A DNA stretch of 64,000 nt from Martinezella lusitana (GCF_900094565.1 NZ_FMAF01000004.1:124001-188000); one strand, 5' to 3'; counted from the first letter of the stretch, positions 45,723-54,859 are shown. Numbers and translations: made by a program. The notes: a model not told the origin generated them from the sequence alone.

Positions 45723-47330
45723 TCAGCTCTTCTGCTCTTCGAAGGCAAGGCTGCCGGCACCAAGATCCATCTGGAAGGCCGGCAGCGGCTGCCACTTGAT
45801 GCCTTTGCGGATACCGAAGAAGACGGCATTCTGGTGCAGGACAGTCACACCCGGATCCTGCCACTCGATCAGATGCAGCATGTCGCGGAAGATCTTGGCA
45901 CGTTCGGCCGGATCGACGGCCTGCTCCATCTTCGCGCCCAGGGCGTCGAAATCCGCATTTTGCCAGATCTTGAACGAGTTCAACGAGCCGGCCGAGCTGA
46001 ACTGCGTGAAGAAGGAAATATAGGGGTCGGGGACCTGCCCGGTGCTCGACCAGTTGCCAGTGGCCCGGGTCGACGAGTTTTCGAACAGCTTGCCGCTTTC
46101 GACGAACTTCATCTTGGCGTTGACGCCGACGGCCTGCCACATGGCGACGACGGCCTGCGTAACGGGATTTTCCGCCGTATAATAATTGTTCTGCGAGCGA
46201 ATCTCGATTTCTTCGCCGTTATAGCCGGCATCCTTCAGGAGCTGCATCGCCTGATCCGGATCGTACTTGTAAGCCGGATAGTCCTTGAGATAGACGGGAC
46301 CGTAGAGTTCGAACTGCAGGCCGTTCGGCACTCTGGTGCGGCCGTTCCAGATCGTATCGACGATCGCCTGACGGTCGATAGCGAGAATGAGTGCCTGGCG
46401 TACGCGCGGGTCCTTGAGCGCCGGATTGTTCTTGTCGAAAAACAGGATGCGGTGATTGGGAACCGGACCGCCGACGATCTCATGGCCGGCGCTGGCGGTC
46501 ACGACCGCAAGCTGATCCGGCGGCAGGTCCGTCGCGATGTCGTAGTCGCCGGCGAGCAGTCCGGCGATGCGCGAGGAGACTTCCGGGACGATGCGCAATG
46601 TCACGCGCTTGGCGGCCGGCTTGCCGCGATAAGCCTGATCATGCGACGCGAGGATCACATTTTCATTGGTCGCATAGCTCTCGACCTTGTAGGGGCCGGC
46701 GCCGACCGGCTTCTGGCGCCATGTGGTCCAGTTGCCGCCGTTCTTCTGCCAGGCGTCCTTGCTGATGACGACGGCGGCATAGGATGCCAGGCGCTGCAGG
46801 AAGATCGGATCCTGGAATTTCGTGATGAAGCGAACCGTCAGCGGATCGACCACCTCGACATGATCGAGGCTGGTGAAATTGGTGCGATAGACGGGGTAGC
46901 CCGGCGCATCCTTGTTCAGGAGCCGCTCGGGGCCGAAAGAGAAGGCGACATCCTCAGCCGTCATCTCGCGGCCGTCGTGGAAGATCACGCCCGGACGCAG
47001 CTTCATTTCCAAAATGGTCGGCGAGACCCAGGTCCAGGATACCCCAAGATTGGGCTTCACCGAGAAGTCGCCGCGCATGTCGAGCGCAAGAACCGTCTCG
47101 TGAATGGAATAATTGTTGCGGAAGGCGACGTTGCTGGCCGCATCGACAGGCTCTTGCGATACCGGATTCTGCTGAACCGCGATGCGAAGCTCGGGTCTTT
47201 TGTCATCGCCATCCCCAGCGGAAGCAGACAGTGCCGGCACGAAGACGGAGAGTCCTGCCGCCGCTCCCATGAAAAGCGTCGTGCGGCGGGTAATGGCCAT
47301 ATTGAGGCCGGTGAGCAGGGTATCGGACAT
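45723..47330 (-). CDS. ABC transporter substrate-binding protein, family 5
   Basis: A 535-residue periplasmic binding protein. The N-terminus has ITRRTTLFMGAAAGLSVFVPALSASA, a signal of possibly twin-arginine type. Mature features include PELRIAVQQNPVSQEPVD and LRPGVIFHDGREMTAEDVAFSF, diagnostic of SBP family 5. ATG 47330 is preferred to GTG 47336 because AGGAGAG is then about 8 bases away. It heads the operon of two ATPases, two permeases and a phosphodiesterase, behind a LacI-type operator. The ligand could be an oligosaccharide or sugar phosphodiester, since SBP5 proteins are not limited to peptides. Confidence 0.91.
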   Translation of the reverse strand: MSDTLLTGLNMAITRRTTLFMGAAAGLSVFVPALSASAGDGDDKRPELRIAVQQNPVSQEPVDAASNVAFRNNYSIHETVLALDMRGDFSVKPNLGVSWTWVSPTILEMKLRPGVIFHDGREMTAEDVAFSFGPERLLNKDAPGYPVYRTNFTSLDHVEVVDPLTVRFITKFQDPIFLQRLASYAAVVISKDAWQKNGGNWTTWRQKPVGAGPYKVESYATNENVILASHDQAYRGKPAAKRVTLRIVPEVSSRIAGLLAGDYDIATDLPPDQLAVVTASAGHEIVGGPVPNHRILFFDKNNPALKDPRVRQALILAIDRQAIVDTIWNGRTRVPNGLQFELYGPVYLKDYPAYKYDPDQAMQLLKDAGYNGEEIEIRSQNNYYTAENPVTQAVVAMWQAVGVNAKMKFVESGKLFENSSTRATGNWSSTGQVPDPYISFFTQFSSAGSLNSFKIWQNADFDALGAKMEQAVDPAERAKIFRDMLHLIEWQDPGVTVLHQNAVFFGIRKGIKWQPLPAFQMDLGAGSLAFEEQKS

Positions 47331-47353
47331 CGGCACGCTCTCCTGTTAAGGGC

Positions 47354-47373
47354 TTGCACAAACGTTTGCGCAA
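47354..47373. promoter_or_regulatory. LacI-type operator before the transporter operon
   Basis: TTGCACAAACGTTTGCGCAA is a 20-base palindrome with one mismatched pair and the central CG typical of LacI-family operators. It is 24 bases upstream of the binding-protein start and 40 bases from the end of the LacI-family gene, so that regulator is the obvious candidate to bind it. Confidence 0.75.
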
Positions 47374-47412
47374 ATAAGAAAGGACCACTTGCGCTCAAAA
47401 CTGTCGTTTCAA

Positions 47413-48462
47413 CTACGCAAGGGAGAATGGCCGCAAACTAGGGGAGCACGATGACGCACGTATGACAAGTTCAGGCGGTACGAAGCGCATCGGGCGCTTT
47501 GTAATGCGTGCTTCCAGTGGAAGATTCGACAGCTCAACCAGAAGGTCAAGCGAGGCTTCGCACAGCGAATCCGTCGGTTGTGCCACTGTCGTAAGCGGCG
47601 GCGCCCAATAGGCTGTGTCGGGCACGTTGTCATAGCCTACAACGGATATATCGGCGGGAATCCGCAGCCCGATGTCGCGCAGAAATGCAACGACCTCGAT
47701 CGCAAGGCCATCGCTCCCACAGATGAGGGCCGTCGGATGCGTCATGGGCGAAGCCAGGATGCTCTTGAACGCGTCACGATCGCTATCATTCCTCTCGAAG
47801 GAGATGACATCGCCGACGATGGCACCCGCGCTGCCGCCAACCACGTCCTGATAGATCGACAGGCGATCACGAAGCGCGCTGCGGCTCACGCGGTAGACGA
47901 AGGAGATGCGGCTGTGTCCCAATCCCGTCAGATGGTCGAACAGCAGGGTCATGCCATGACGGTCGTCCGTCACGACTGCAGGCAACGGACCGGTCAACCC
48001 CGCGCCTAGCGTCACATGCGCCTTGCCCATGCGATCCAGATGATCGCAAAGGGCCTGCTGACCGGGGAGATCGCTGACCATGATCACGCCGTCGAAGAAA
48101 TCCTCCTGGAACAGGCGTAGCTGGCCGGCGACCTCGCCAGCCTCCGCCTTCGCCTGCGCGACCAGCAGTTCCACCCCTCGCCGCTGAGCCGCCGCCTGAA
48201 GGCGGCTTGTCAGATGCGGCTGATAGTGACCCGAAAGACTGTTGACGATGGCACCGAACACACCGGTTCTGTGCGTTCTGAGCGATGTCGCCAGCCGGTT
48301 GACGACATAACCGACACTGTTTGCCGTCGCCCTGACGCGTTCCTGTGTCTCCAGGCTGATGCGGCTATCGGCATGACCGTTGAGGACGCGGGAAACCGTC
48401 GTAGCGGAAACGCCGGCCAGCCGCGCAACCTCAAGAATACCGATTCTCCTGGGTGTTTTCAT
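47413..48462 (-). CDS. LacI-family transcriptional regulator
   Basis: A 349-residue repressor. The N-terminal helix-turn-helix reads ILEVARLAGVSATTVSRVLNGHADSR, followed by the hinge YVVNRLATSLRT, and a periplasmic-binding-like ligand domain with GVFGAIVNSLSGHYQPHL, FDHLTGLGHSRISFV and SVVGYDNVPDTAYWAPPLTTV. ATG 48462 is preferred to an upstream in-frame ATG since AAGGCG precedes it and the DNA-binding helix begins a few residues later. It is on the same strand as the transporter operon with a palindromic operator in between, and should respond to a sugar-like inducer. Confidence 0.92.
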   Translation of the reverse strand: MKTPRRIGILEVARLAGVSATTVSRVLNGHADSRISLETQERVRATANSVGYVVNRLATSLRTHRTGVFGAIVNSLSGHYQPHLTSRLQAAAQRRGVELLVAQAKAEAGEVAGQLRLFQEDFFDGVIMVSDLPGQQALCDHLDRMGKAHVTLGAGLTGPLPAVVTDDRHGMTLLFDHLTGLGHSRISFVYRVSRSALRDRLSIYQDVVGGSAGAIVGDVISFERNDSDRDAFKSILASPMTHPTALICGSDGLAIEVVAFLRDIGLRIPADISVVGYDNVPDTAYWAPPLTTVAQPTDSLCEASLDLLVELSNLPLEARITKRPMRFVPPELVIRASSCSPSLRPFSLA

Positions 48463-48574
48463 ATCGCCTTGCACAACCTCTTCCGCCCCGGGCGTGACAA
48501 TGGCGAAAGGTCGATATCGGGGCAAGCGGCGGAGACGACAATAGCGTTGCGAGCTTCGATATCTCTGTCGCCGC

Positions 48575-49177
48575 CTATTCTTCCCTCACCAGTTTCAGAA
48601 CGAGCTGCTGGAGATTGCCGCCGTCGCTGAATTCGACCTTGTCGAAGTCGACGTTGCGCTGCCGCTCTTTCTTGGAAATCTCGCCAAGCCGCTTCGTCAA
48701 CTCCACGCGAATCCTGCTGCATTTCGGGTCGTCGGGCACGGAGAAGTCGACGCTCATGGTCTCGATTTCCTTGACCATATCCTTGATGAACCCACCATGC
48801 ACCCGCTCATGCGCCTCGACGCCGGCAATGAACTTCTGCCAGCTTCTGCGCGTCGAGGCCGGCAGTCGTGCCGAGGGTTTCGGCAATGTGTAGGTGATGA
48901 TCACCTTGGGAATGTTGACGGTGATCATGCAGGCGCCATCCGGCTGCGGCTCGTATTTGCGGGTCCAGGTGAGCTTGAAATCGGTATGGGCGATCGCCCG
49001 CACCTTGGGGCCGAGCAACGGACCCCGCTCGCCGATCGAATCATAAAGTTCGGCGCCGGACGTTCCAGTAATTGCATAGGTCTTGATGATCTCGACAGGC
49101 TGCCAATCGGCATAGGCAGGCATGGGCAGAAAAGCGATGCATAAGGCCATCGCGGACAATCGAATAGCTGATCTCAC
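48575..49177 (-). CDS. Secreted DUF922-type putative zinc protease
   Basis: A 200-residue protein from a GTG start at 49177, chosen because GGGGAAG lies 3 bases upstream and the signal peptide (AIRLSAMALCIAFLPMPAYA, cleavage before DW) begins there. The mature part has the DUF922 pattern ending in GVEAHERVHGGFI, an H-E-x-x-H zinc motif, with YDSIGERGP near the start. This family is predicted to be extracytoplasmic metallopeptidases; substrates are unknown. It stands alone between the LacI gene and recX. Confidence 0.8.
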   Translation of the reverse strand: MRSAIRLSAMALCIAFLPMPAYADWQPVEIIKTYAITGTSGAELYDSIGERGPLLGPKVRAIAHTDFKLTWTRKYEPQPDGACMITVNIPKVIITYTLPKPSARLPASTRRSWQKFIAGVEAHERVHGGFIKDMVKEIETMSVDFSVPDDPKCSRIRVELTKRLGEISKKERQRNVDFDKVEFSDGGNLQQLVLKLVREE

Positions 49178-49253
49178 AAACTTCCCCGTGCACGCTGCTC
49201 TCAAGCGCGGCAAGCTAGCCGGTGACCCCGGCTATTTCAATGAGTGTCAGGCC

Positions 49254-49802
49254 TCAGAATGCAGAGGTCGACTGCAGCACCTCTTCGGCGTCCTGACGCT
49301 CCATATCGAAAACCTTCTTGCCGACCGCAAAGCTGAAGCCGTTGCGGGCGAAGGCGGACAATTCCTTTGACTTGCGCCTCTCATCCAGATCACCGCGTCG
49401 AAAGGGGCCGAAGCCGCGCTTTCTGGCAAAGATCACGGCCGCGTGGAGATCGTCGACCTCCTCCACTGCGGCGACGACCGTTTCACTATGTATCCCCTTG
49501 GACGCGAGCTTGAAGGCGATGGCTTTCTTCGATTTGCCGGAGCGAGCTGCGGAGCGCGTGCTGATCTCGGCGTAAACGACATCATCGAGTACTTTCAGCT
49601 CATAGGCGAATTTGACGGCAAAATCGGCAAGCGCTTTGATCTGCGCATCACTGATACCCTCGAATTTCTGTTTCGCCTTTCTGGCGATCGCATCGAACAG
49701 CTGCTTCTCGGTCATCATCCGGCGTTCGAGGCGATAGATCGTGGAGTTGCGCGCCCAGGAGAGCATGCGGCTTGTCGGCGTTTCATCCATGAAGGAAGAC
49801 AT
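49254..49802 (-). CDS. recX: Regulatory protein RecX
   Basis: A 182-residue, mostly helical protein of the RecX family, which caps RecA filaments and limits RecA activity. Family segments include SWARNSTIYRLERRMMTEKQLFDAI near residue 14, DDVVYAEISTRSAARSGKSKKAIAFKLASKGI (quoted in part) and AFARNGFSFAVGKKVFDM. Rhizobial RecX proteins have this PTSRMLSWA N-terminus. The start is 49802 or 49790 (MDETPTS); no strong ribosome site distinguishes them. recA is not adjacent, which is common in this group. Confidence 0.85.
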   Translation of the reverse strand: MSSFMDETPTSRMLSWARNSTIYRLERRMMTEKQLFDAIARKAKQKFEGISDAQIKALADFAVKFAYELKVLDDVVYAEISTRSAARSGKSKKAIAFKLASKGIHSETVVAAVEEVDDLHAAVIFARKRGFGPFRRGDLDERRKSKELSAFARNGFSFAVGKKVFDMERQDAEEVLQSTSAF

Positions 49803-50049
49803 TCGGCGAAAGAGGAATCATCACGGAGAATTTTACGCAAGCCAAGTCGTCCAGGCAATGAATGCGCTTGGTTATCATGGGATGATTGGCTATTGTATTG
49901 CTGTGGCCTCGACGCTGGAGTGTCGGGCGCCATACGTCATCGACGGTGGAGGCCGTCTCAACCACGACATCGCTATGGATATCGGAGCCCCCGGCTCTGC
50001 CGCTCGCTTTTGCGAATCGGGTGCCGTCGCTCCGTCAGAGGAGACAGGA

Positions 50050-51081
50050 ATGGATTATCGCAAGCTCGGCCCAAGCGGGGCCGTCGTAACCGCCTACTGC
50101 CTTGGCACCATGACTTTCGGCGCGGAAGCGGACGAAGCCGCATCGCACAAACTGCTGGACGATTACTTCGCCTGGGGCGGAAATTTCATCGACACCGCCG
50201 ACGTCTATAGCGCCGGCAAGTCGGAAGAGATCATCGGGCGCTGGCTCAAGGCGCGTCCGACCGAGGCACGACAGACCGTCGTCGCCACCAAGGGCCGTTT
50301 TCCGATGGGCAACGGCCCGAACGACATCGGCCTCTCGCGCCGGCACCTCGGGCAGGCTCTGGACGACTCGCTGCGCCGTCTCGGCATCGACCACATCGAT
50401 CTCTATCAGATGCATGCCTGGGATGCCTTGACCCCGATCGAGGAGACGCTGCGCTTTCTCGACGATGCGGTGCGCGCCGGCAAGATCGGGTATTACGGCT
50501 TCTCCAACTATGTCGGCTGGCACATCGCCAAGGCCGTCGAGATCGCCAAGGCGCACGGATACACGCGGCCGGTCACGCTGCAGCCGCAATATAATCTGCT
50601 CGTACGCGATATCGAGCTTGAGATCGTCGACGCATGCCTGGATGCCGGCATGGGCATGCTGCCCTGGTCACCGCTGGGCGGGGGCTGGCTGACCGGCAAA
50701 TACAGGCGCGACGAGGCGCCGACCGGTGCTACCCGGCTTGGCGAGAACCCCAATCGCGGCAGCGAATCCTATGCACCGCGCAACGCGCAGGAGCGGACCT
50801 GGGCAATCATCGCTGCCGTGGAAGAGATCGCCAAGGCACGCGGCGTCACCATGGCGCAGGTCGCACTGGCCTGGACGGCTGCGCGGCCGGCGGTGACCTC
50901 CGTCATCCTCGGTGCCCGCACGCGGGAGCAGCTTGCAGACAATCTCGGCGCTGGCGAGCTGAAGCTGTCGGAGGCGGAGATGGATAGGCTGAACGAGATC
51001 AGCGCACCGCAACCCGCCGCCTATCCCTATGGCGAGAGCGGCAGGAACCAGCGCCATCGCAAGATCGAAGGCGGCCGGTAA
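50050..51081 (+). CDS. Aldo/keto reductase 1
   Basis: A 343-residue NADPH-dependent oxidoreductase with a TIM-barrel fold. The catalytic tetrad is visible: Asp and Tyr in FIDTADVYSAGKSEE, Lys in VVATKGRF and His in DLYQMHAWD. The NADP-binding end is SVILGARTREQLADNLGAG. ATG 50050 (MDYRKLGPSG) is the family start with GAGGAGAC upstream; the open frame continues upstream without AKR similarity. It ends at a strong terminator and is convergent with a similar reductase at 51167. Substrate unknown. Confidence 0.92.
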   Translation: MDYRKLGPSGAVVTAYCLGTMTFGAEADEAASHKLLDDYFAWGGNFIDTADVYSAGKSEEIIGRWLKARPTEARQTVVATKGRFPMGNGPNDIGLSRRHLGQALDDSLRRLGIDHIDLYQMHAWDALTPIEETLRFLDDAVRAGKIGYYGFSNYVGWHIAKAVEIAKAHGYTRPVTLQPQYNLLVRDIELEIVDACLDAGMGMLPWSPLGGGWLTGKYRRDEAPTGATRLGENPNRGSESYAPRNAQERTWAIIAAVEEIAKARGVTMAQVALAWTAARPAVTSVILGARTREQLADNLGAGELKLSEAEMDRLNEISAPQPAAYPYGESGRNQRHRKIEGGR

Positions 51082-51090
51082 AATATAGTT

Positions 51091-51131
51091 TGGCGGCGAA
51101 GAGAGATCGTTCTTCGCCGCCAGCTTTTTCC
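51091..51131 (+). terminator. Intrinsic terminator after aldo/keto reductase 1
   Basis: TGGCGGCGAAGA / TCTTCGCCGCCA is a perfect 12-base stem with an 8-base loop, followed by GCTTTTTCC. It starts 10 bases after the reductase stop. On the minus strand AT-rich sequence also follows, so it may serve the convergent reductase too. Confidence 0.8.
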
Positions 51132-51166
51132 TTGTCCCAGTCTCGGGCAAGCACAAGGGCTGCCGG

Positions 51167-52201
51167 TCAGACCAGCGGCGGATTGAGCCTGGCAAAGCCC
51201 TCCTGCCGTCGATATGGGAAATAAGGATAGGGCGCGGCCACGGCGCTGACCCGGTCCAGCTTTTCGATTTGCTGCTTGGAAAGCGCCCAGCCGACCGCAC
51301 CGAGATTTTGTCGCAGCTGCTCTTCGTTGCGCGCGCCGATGATGACGCTCGCAACGGTCGGCCGGCTCAGCAACCAGTTGATTGCGATCTGCGGCACGCT
51401 CTTGCCGGTTTCGGCAGCGATCTCATCCAGAGCATCGACGATATCGAACAGCTTTTCGTCATCGACCGGCGGCCCGAAGGATGCTGTTTCGTGCAGACGG
51501 CTTTTCTCCGGCAGCGGCTGACCACGGCGGATCTTGCCCGTGAGCCTGCCCCACGCGAGCGGGCTCCAGACCAGCGCGCCGACATTCTGATCCGCGCCGA
51601 GCGGCATCAGCTCCCATTCATAGTCGCGGCCTGCAAGCGAATAGTAGACCTGATGGGCGACATGGCGCGCATATGAATGCCTGTCGGAGACGGAAAGCGA
51701 TTTCATCAGCTCCCAGCCGGCAAAATTCGAAGCGCCGATATAGCGGATCTTGCCCGCCTTCACGAGACCGTCAAGGGTGGAAAGCGTCTCCTCGATGGGC
51801 GTCGAGGCATCGAAGGCGTGCAACTGCAGCAGGTCGATATAGTCAGTGCCGAGACGATGCAACGCAGCGTCGACCGATTTGATCAACCGGGAACGCGAAG
51901 CGCCCCAATCACCCGGTCCATCCCCCATTGGCAGTGCAGTCTTGGTCGAAATCAACACGGCGTCGCGCCGGCCCCGGATCGCCTGACCGAGCACCTCTTC
52001 GGAGGCGCCGGCCGAATAGACATCGGCGGTGTCGAAGAGATTGACGCCCGCCTCGAGGCAGATATCGACGAGACGCCGCGCCTCCGTCGCGTCCGTCGAA
52101 CCCCAGGCACTGAAGAGCGGCCCGCTGCCGGCAAATGTGCCGGCTCCGAAACTGAGCACGGGCACTCTCAAGCCGGAAGCACCAAGATTTCTGTAATCCA
52201 T
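51167..52201 (-). CDS. Aldo/keto reductase 2
   Basis: A 344-residue member of the same family as the gene at 50050, with Asp/Tyr in LFDTADVYSAGASEE, Lys in ISTKTALPMG and His in LLQLHAFD. ATG 52201 (MDYRNLGASG) has AAGGAG upstream. It is convergent with its paralogue and divergent from a LysR gene 93 bases away, which probably controls it. Similar reductases handle plant aldehydes, quinones or sugars; no specific substrate can be assigned. Confidence 0.92.
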   Translation of the reverse strand: MDYRNLGASGLRVPVLSFGAGTFAGSGPLFSAWGSTDATEARRLVDICLEAGVNLFDTADVYSAGASEEVLGQAIRGRRDAVLISTKTALPMGDGPGDWGASRSRLIKSVDAALHRLGTDYIDLLQLHAFDASTPIEETLSTLDGLVKAGKIRYIGASNFAGWELMKSLSVSDRHSYARHVAHQVYYSLAGRDYEWELMPLGADQNVGALVWSPLAWGRLTGKIRRGQPLPEKSRLHETASFGPPVDDEKLFDIVDALDEIAAETGKSVPQIAINWLLSRPTVASVIIGARNEEQLRQNLGAVGWALSKQQIEKLDRVSAVAAPYPYFPYRRQEGFARLNPPLV

Positions 52202-52294
52202 CGTCTGTCTCCTTTGGTTCTCCTCATAGATAGACGCTTCGGCAGTGATGATATAGATTGTCGGAAAGAAACTAATTTGTGATTTCAATTCATC

Positions 52295-53197
52295 ATGAGC
52301 CGTCAGGACATCAATCGTTCCGGTGAAATGGAGGTCTTCGTCCGCGCCGTCGAGCTCGGCGGCTTCACCGCCGCCGCTAAGGCCTGCGGCATGACCCCTT
52401 CAGCCGTGAGCAAACTCGTCGCGAGGCTAGAGAAGCGTCTCGGCGCGCGTCTCATCAATCGCTCAACGAGGCGCCTGCAGCTGACGCCCGAGGGTTGCGG
52501 CTTCTATGAGCGCAGCGTGACGATCCTCGCCGATATTGGCGAGGCCGAACGCCATGCTTCGGCAGGCGAGCAGGTTGTAGGGCATATCCGCATCAACACC
52601 AGCGGCTCCTTCGGCAATCATGTGCTCGCTCCACTCGTTCCCGCCTTCATGGCGCTATATCCTGATGTCTCGCTCGAGGTCTTTCATACCGATCGGATCG
52701 TGGATCTGATGGAAGAGCGGGCAGATGTCGCAATCCGCGCCGGCCCGCTGAAGAGTTCCAGCCTCACCGCCCGCAAGCTCGGCGCGACGCGTAAGATGAT
52801 CGTTGCATCGCCGGATTATCTACGGCGGCATGGTGTGCCGCGCTCACCCGCAGAGCTTGAAAGGCACTGCCGCATCGGCTTTTCCTATTCGCGGGCGATC
52901 GAAGACTGGCCCCTTCAGTCCGGCAGCCAAATGATGACACTTCCGGCGACGCGCAACCTGCTGGTTGGCGACGGCGAAGCCATGCGCCACCTTGCGCTTG
53001 CGGGCGCCGGGATTGCGCGCCTCGCCGCCTTCACGGTCAAGGCCGATCTTGATGCCGGCCGGCTGCTTCCGGTGTTGGAAGAGCTCAACCCGGGCGATGT
53101 CGAGGAATTCTACGCCGTCTATATCGGCCAGGGTGGCCCCCTGCCGGCGCGGGTGCGGGCGCTCCTGGAGTTCCTGCGCGAGAATGTCAGGCTATGA
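52295..53197 (+). CDS. LysR-family transcriptional regulator
   Basis: A 300-residue regulator. The N-terminal winged helix contains FVRAVELGGFTAAAKACGMTPSAVSKLVARLE (quoted only as the usual LysR segment; helix-turn-helix about 18-50), then a periplasmic-binding-like effector domain beginning GHIRINTSGSFGNHVLAPLV. The variant resembles the CrgA/DsdC-like branch that often controls a divergent oxidoreductase. Its partner is the aldo/keto reductase 2 gene, starting 93 bases away on the other strand. Confidence 0.92.
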   Translation: MSRQDINRSGEMEVFVRAVELGGFTAAAKACGMTPSAVSKLVARLEKRLGARLINRSTRRLQLTPEGCGFYERSVTILADIGEAERHASAGEQVVGHIRINTSGSFGNHVLAPLVPAFMALYPDVSLEVFHTDRIVDLMEERADVAIRAGPLKSSSLTARKLGATRKMIVASPDYLRRHGVPRSPAELERHCRIGFSYSRAIEDWPLQSGSQMMTLPATRNLLVGDGEAMRHLALAGAGIARLAAFTVKADLDAGRLLPVLEELNPGDVEEFYAVYIGQGGPLPARVRALLEFLRENVRL

Positions 53198-53201
53198 AAA
53201 G

Positions 53202-53228
53202 GCGATGCGGCCCCTGAGGTCGCATCGC
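53202..53228. terminator. Hairpin between convergent LysR and peroxiredoxin genes
   Basis: GCGATGCG / CGCATCGC, a perfect 8-base stem with an 11-base loop, lies 4 bases after the LysR stop and 31 bases from the peroxiredoxin stop. There is no T-run, so it is at best a weak bidirectional terminator. Confidence 0.4.
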
Positions 53229-53258
53229 ATCGATTGGTAGTCGCGCCAACGTGGCGAC

Positions 53259-53918
53259 TTAGGCAGTCGGCTGCCGGGTCTTGCGCAGATAGGGCAATAC
53301 CGTATCGAACGAGCCGAACCGGCTGATGGCGTCCTCGTTGGAAACGGCGGCGGTGATGATGACATCTTCGCCCTGCTGCCAGTTTGCCGGCGTCGCGACC
53401 TGGTGCTTGGTCGTCAGCTGGATGGAGTCGATGGCGCGGAGAATTTCGCCGAAATTGCGCCCGGTCGTCATCGGGTAGGTAAGGATCAATTTGATCTTCT
53501 TGTCCGGGCCGATGACGAAGACCGAGCGAACAGTGGCGTTGTCGGCGGGGGTGCGCCCCTCGGAGCTTTCGCCGGCACCGGCCGGCAACATGTCATAGAG
53601 CTTGGCGACTTTGAGGTCCTTGTCGCCGATCAGCGGATATTCGACCTCGAAGCCGGTCGCCGTCTTGATATCGCTCTTCCACTTTTCATGACTTTCGACC
53701 GGATCGACGGAAATGCCGATGACCTTGACGCCGCGCTTGGCGAATTCCCGCTCCAGGCCTGCCATCGCTCCGAGTTCGGTCGTGCAGACGGGCGTGAAGT
53801 TCTTCGGGTGGGAGAACAGAACAGCCCAGCCGCTGCCGATCCAGTCGTGGAAGTGAATTTCCCCTTGCGTCGTCTCTGCGGTGAAATCGGGAGCAATATC
53901 GTTGATACGCAAGCTCAT
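53259..53918 (-). CDS. 1-Cys peroxiredoxin (Prx6 type)
   Basis: A 219-residue cytoplasmic thiol peroxidase. The peroxidatic Cys is C45 in SHPKNFTPVCTTELG. The long C-terminal domain after DKKIKLILTYPMTTGRNF, with TPANWQQGEDVII, is the Prx6/AhpC2-type arm that forms the dimer. No resolving Cys is present, as in 1-Cys members, which reduce hydrogen and lipid peroxides. ATG 53918 is selected because GGAGGTAGGG precedes it. It is monocistronic. Confidence 0.93.
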   Translation of the reverse strand: MSLRINDIAPDFTAETTQGEIHFHDWIGSGWAVLFSHPKNFTPVCTTELGAMAGLEREFAKRGVKVIGISVDPVESHEKWKSDIKTATGFEVEYPLIGDKDLKVAKLYDMLPAGAGESSEGRTPADNATVRSVFVIGPDKKIKLILTYPMTTGRNFGEILRAIDSIQLTTKHQVATPANWQQGEDVIITAAVSNEDAISRFGSFDTVLPYLRKTRQPTA

Positions 53919-54032
53919 TACCCTACCTCCAAAATGTGATCCTCGTCGCATGCCTTGGATTGCGAGCAAAGGAAACGGTCAAAAAGTCGACCGCACAATG
54001 GCGTCGAATGGCTCTCATGGGAAGCCCCTCTT

Positions 54033-54617
54033 TCAAGGGAGCGCCGTGATTGCAAGCGGAAGTCCTTGCGGCCGGCGATGCCTCGTGCGCGCCTTCAGCA
54101 TTTCCAGAAACCCGTAGCCGCTTGGCCATCGTCCAAACCCGCTGGCGATATTGATGTGCCCGGCAAGGCCGATGTTGCGGACATCGGAATTCCAGAGCCG
54201 GCCGAACATGGTCAGGCGGTCGAGCCTCATATAGATGTCGTTGAGGCTGCCGATCGTGATACTAGGGAAAGGCAGCGCCTCCGTCGGCATCGTGCCGAAG
54301 GAAAGATGGCCGGCGTGAAGCGTCTCGGTTGCGGGAATATCGCAAGGAGCGACGAGAAGTGCTCCTTTGACCCTTCGCGCAGCCGGGCGACCGGCCAATC
54401 TCGCGGTCAGCAGGCAGCCCAGGCTATGGGCAACGATATAGGCTTCGCCGGCCTCTTCCAGCGCCGCCTCGAGGCTTTCCATCCAATTGCCGAGATTGGG
54501 ATGGTCCCAATCGTCTTGCTCCACGAGCCGAACATCAGGATGATCCTGCAGCCAATAGCGTTGCCAATGCCCCTCGCCCGATCCGAACAATCCGGGCACG
54601 ATCAGCACTCTGCTCAT
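54033..54617 (-). CDS. RBBP9/YdeN-family alpha/beta hydrolase
   Basis: A 194-residue serine hydrolase. It begins SRVLIVPGLFGSGEGHWQRYW, the oxyanion-side motif of the RBBP9/YdeN family; the nucleophile Ser is in VAHSLGCLLT near residue 72, and the catalytic His is in AGHINIASGFGRWPSG. ATG 54617 is chosen over an upstream frame extension because the family starts there. It lies 65 bases after a small ORF on the same strand. Natural substrates of this family are largely unknown. Confidence 0.88.
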   Translation of the reverse strand: MSRVLIVPGLFGSGEGHWQRYWLQDHPDVRLVEQDDWDHPNLGNWMESLEAALEEAGEAYIVAHSLGCLLTARLAGRPAARRVKGALLVAPCDIPATETLHAGHLSFGTMPTEALPFPSITIGSLNDIYMRLDRLTMFGRLWNSDVRNIGLAGHINIASGFGRWPSGYGFLEMLKARTRHRRPQGLPLAITALP

Positions 54618-54682
54618 GATACCCTCGCAGCCGATTTCAGCGAGAACCGCAATCCGCGACACAAAACCAAGGGCGTGTCCCT

Positions 54683-54859
54683 TCAATACCAGGGCGCCGG
54701 CGTGGAGCACCAATAATAGAGCTCATACTCGCGCGCGGAAGGCTCCCGGCCGTCGCTTGCGATCGGCGCCCCTTGTACGGGCACAAGCCCATCCCTCTTT
54801 CTATCCAACGGAAAGAAGCCGAAAATCGTCTTCAGGCGACTGATGATACTAGATCTCAT
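54683..54859 (-). CDS. Small protein of unknown function (58 residues)
   Basis: An ORF with a strong ribosome site GGAGGG four bases before ATG 54859. The product begins MRSSIISRLKTIFGFFPLDR, is basic at the N-terminus and ends in an aromatic tail, YELYYWCSTPAPWY. The frame opens further upstream to 54922, but the ribosome site fixes the start at 54859. It fills the gap between the FMN reductase and the hydrolase on the same strand. No family is recognised. The ribosome site is the main support, so it is only moderately sure. Confidence 0.45.
   Translation of the reverse strand: MRSSIISRLKTIFGFFPLDRKRDGLVPVQGAPIASDGREPSAREYELYYWCSTPAPWY

Noticed and set aside
45705-47441. Plus-strand open frame of 578 codons
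   Set aside because: Antisense to the family-5 binding protein gene, which has a signal peptide and diagnostic motifs.
49741-50049. Upstream extension of aldo/keto reductase 1
   Set aside because: No similarity to the family and no ribosome site; the reductase starts at ATG 50050 after GAGGAGAC.
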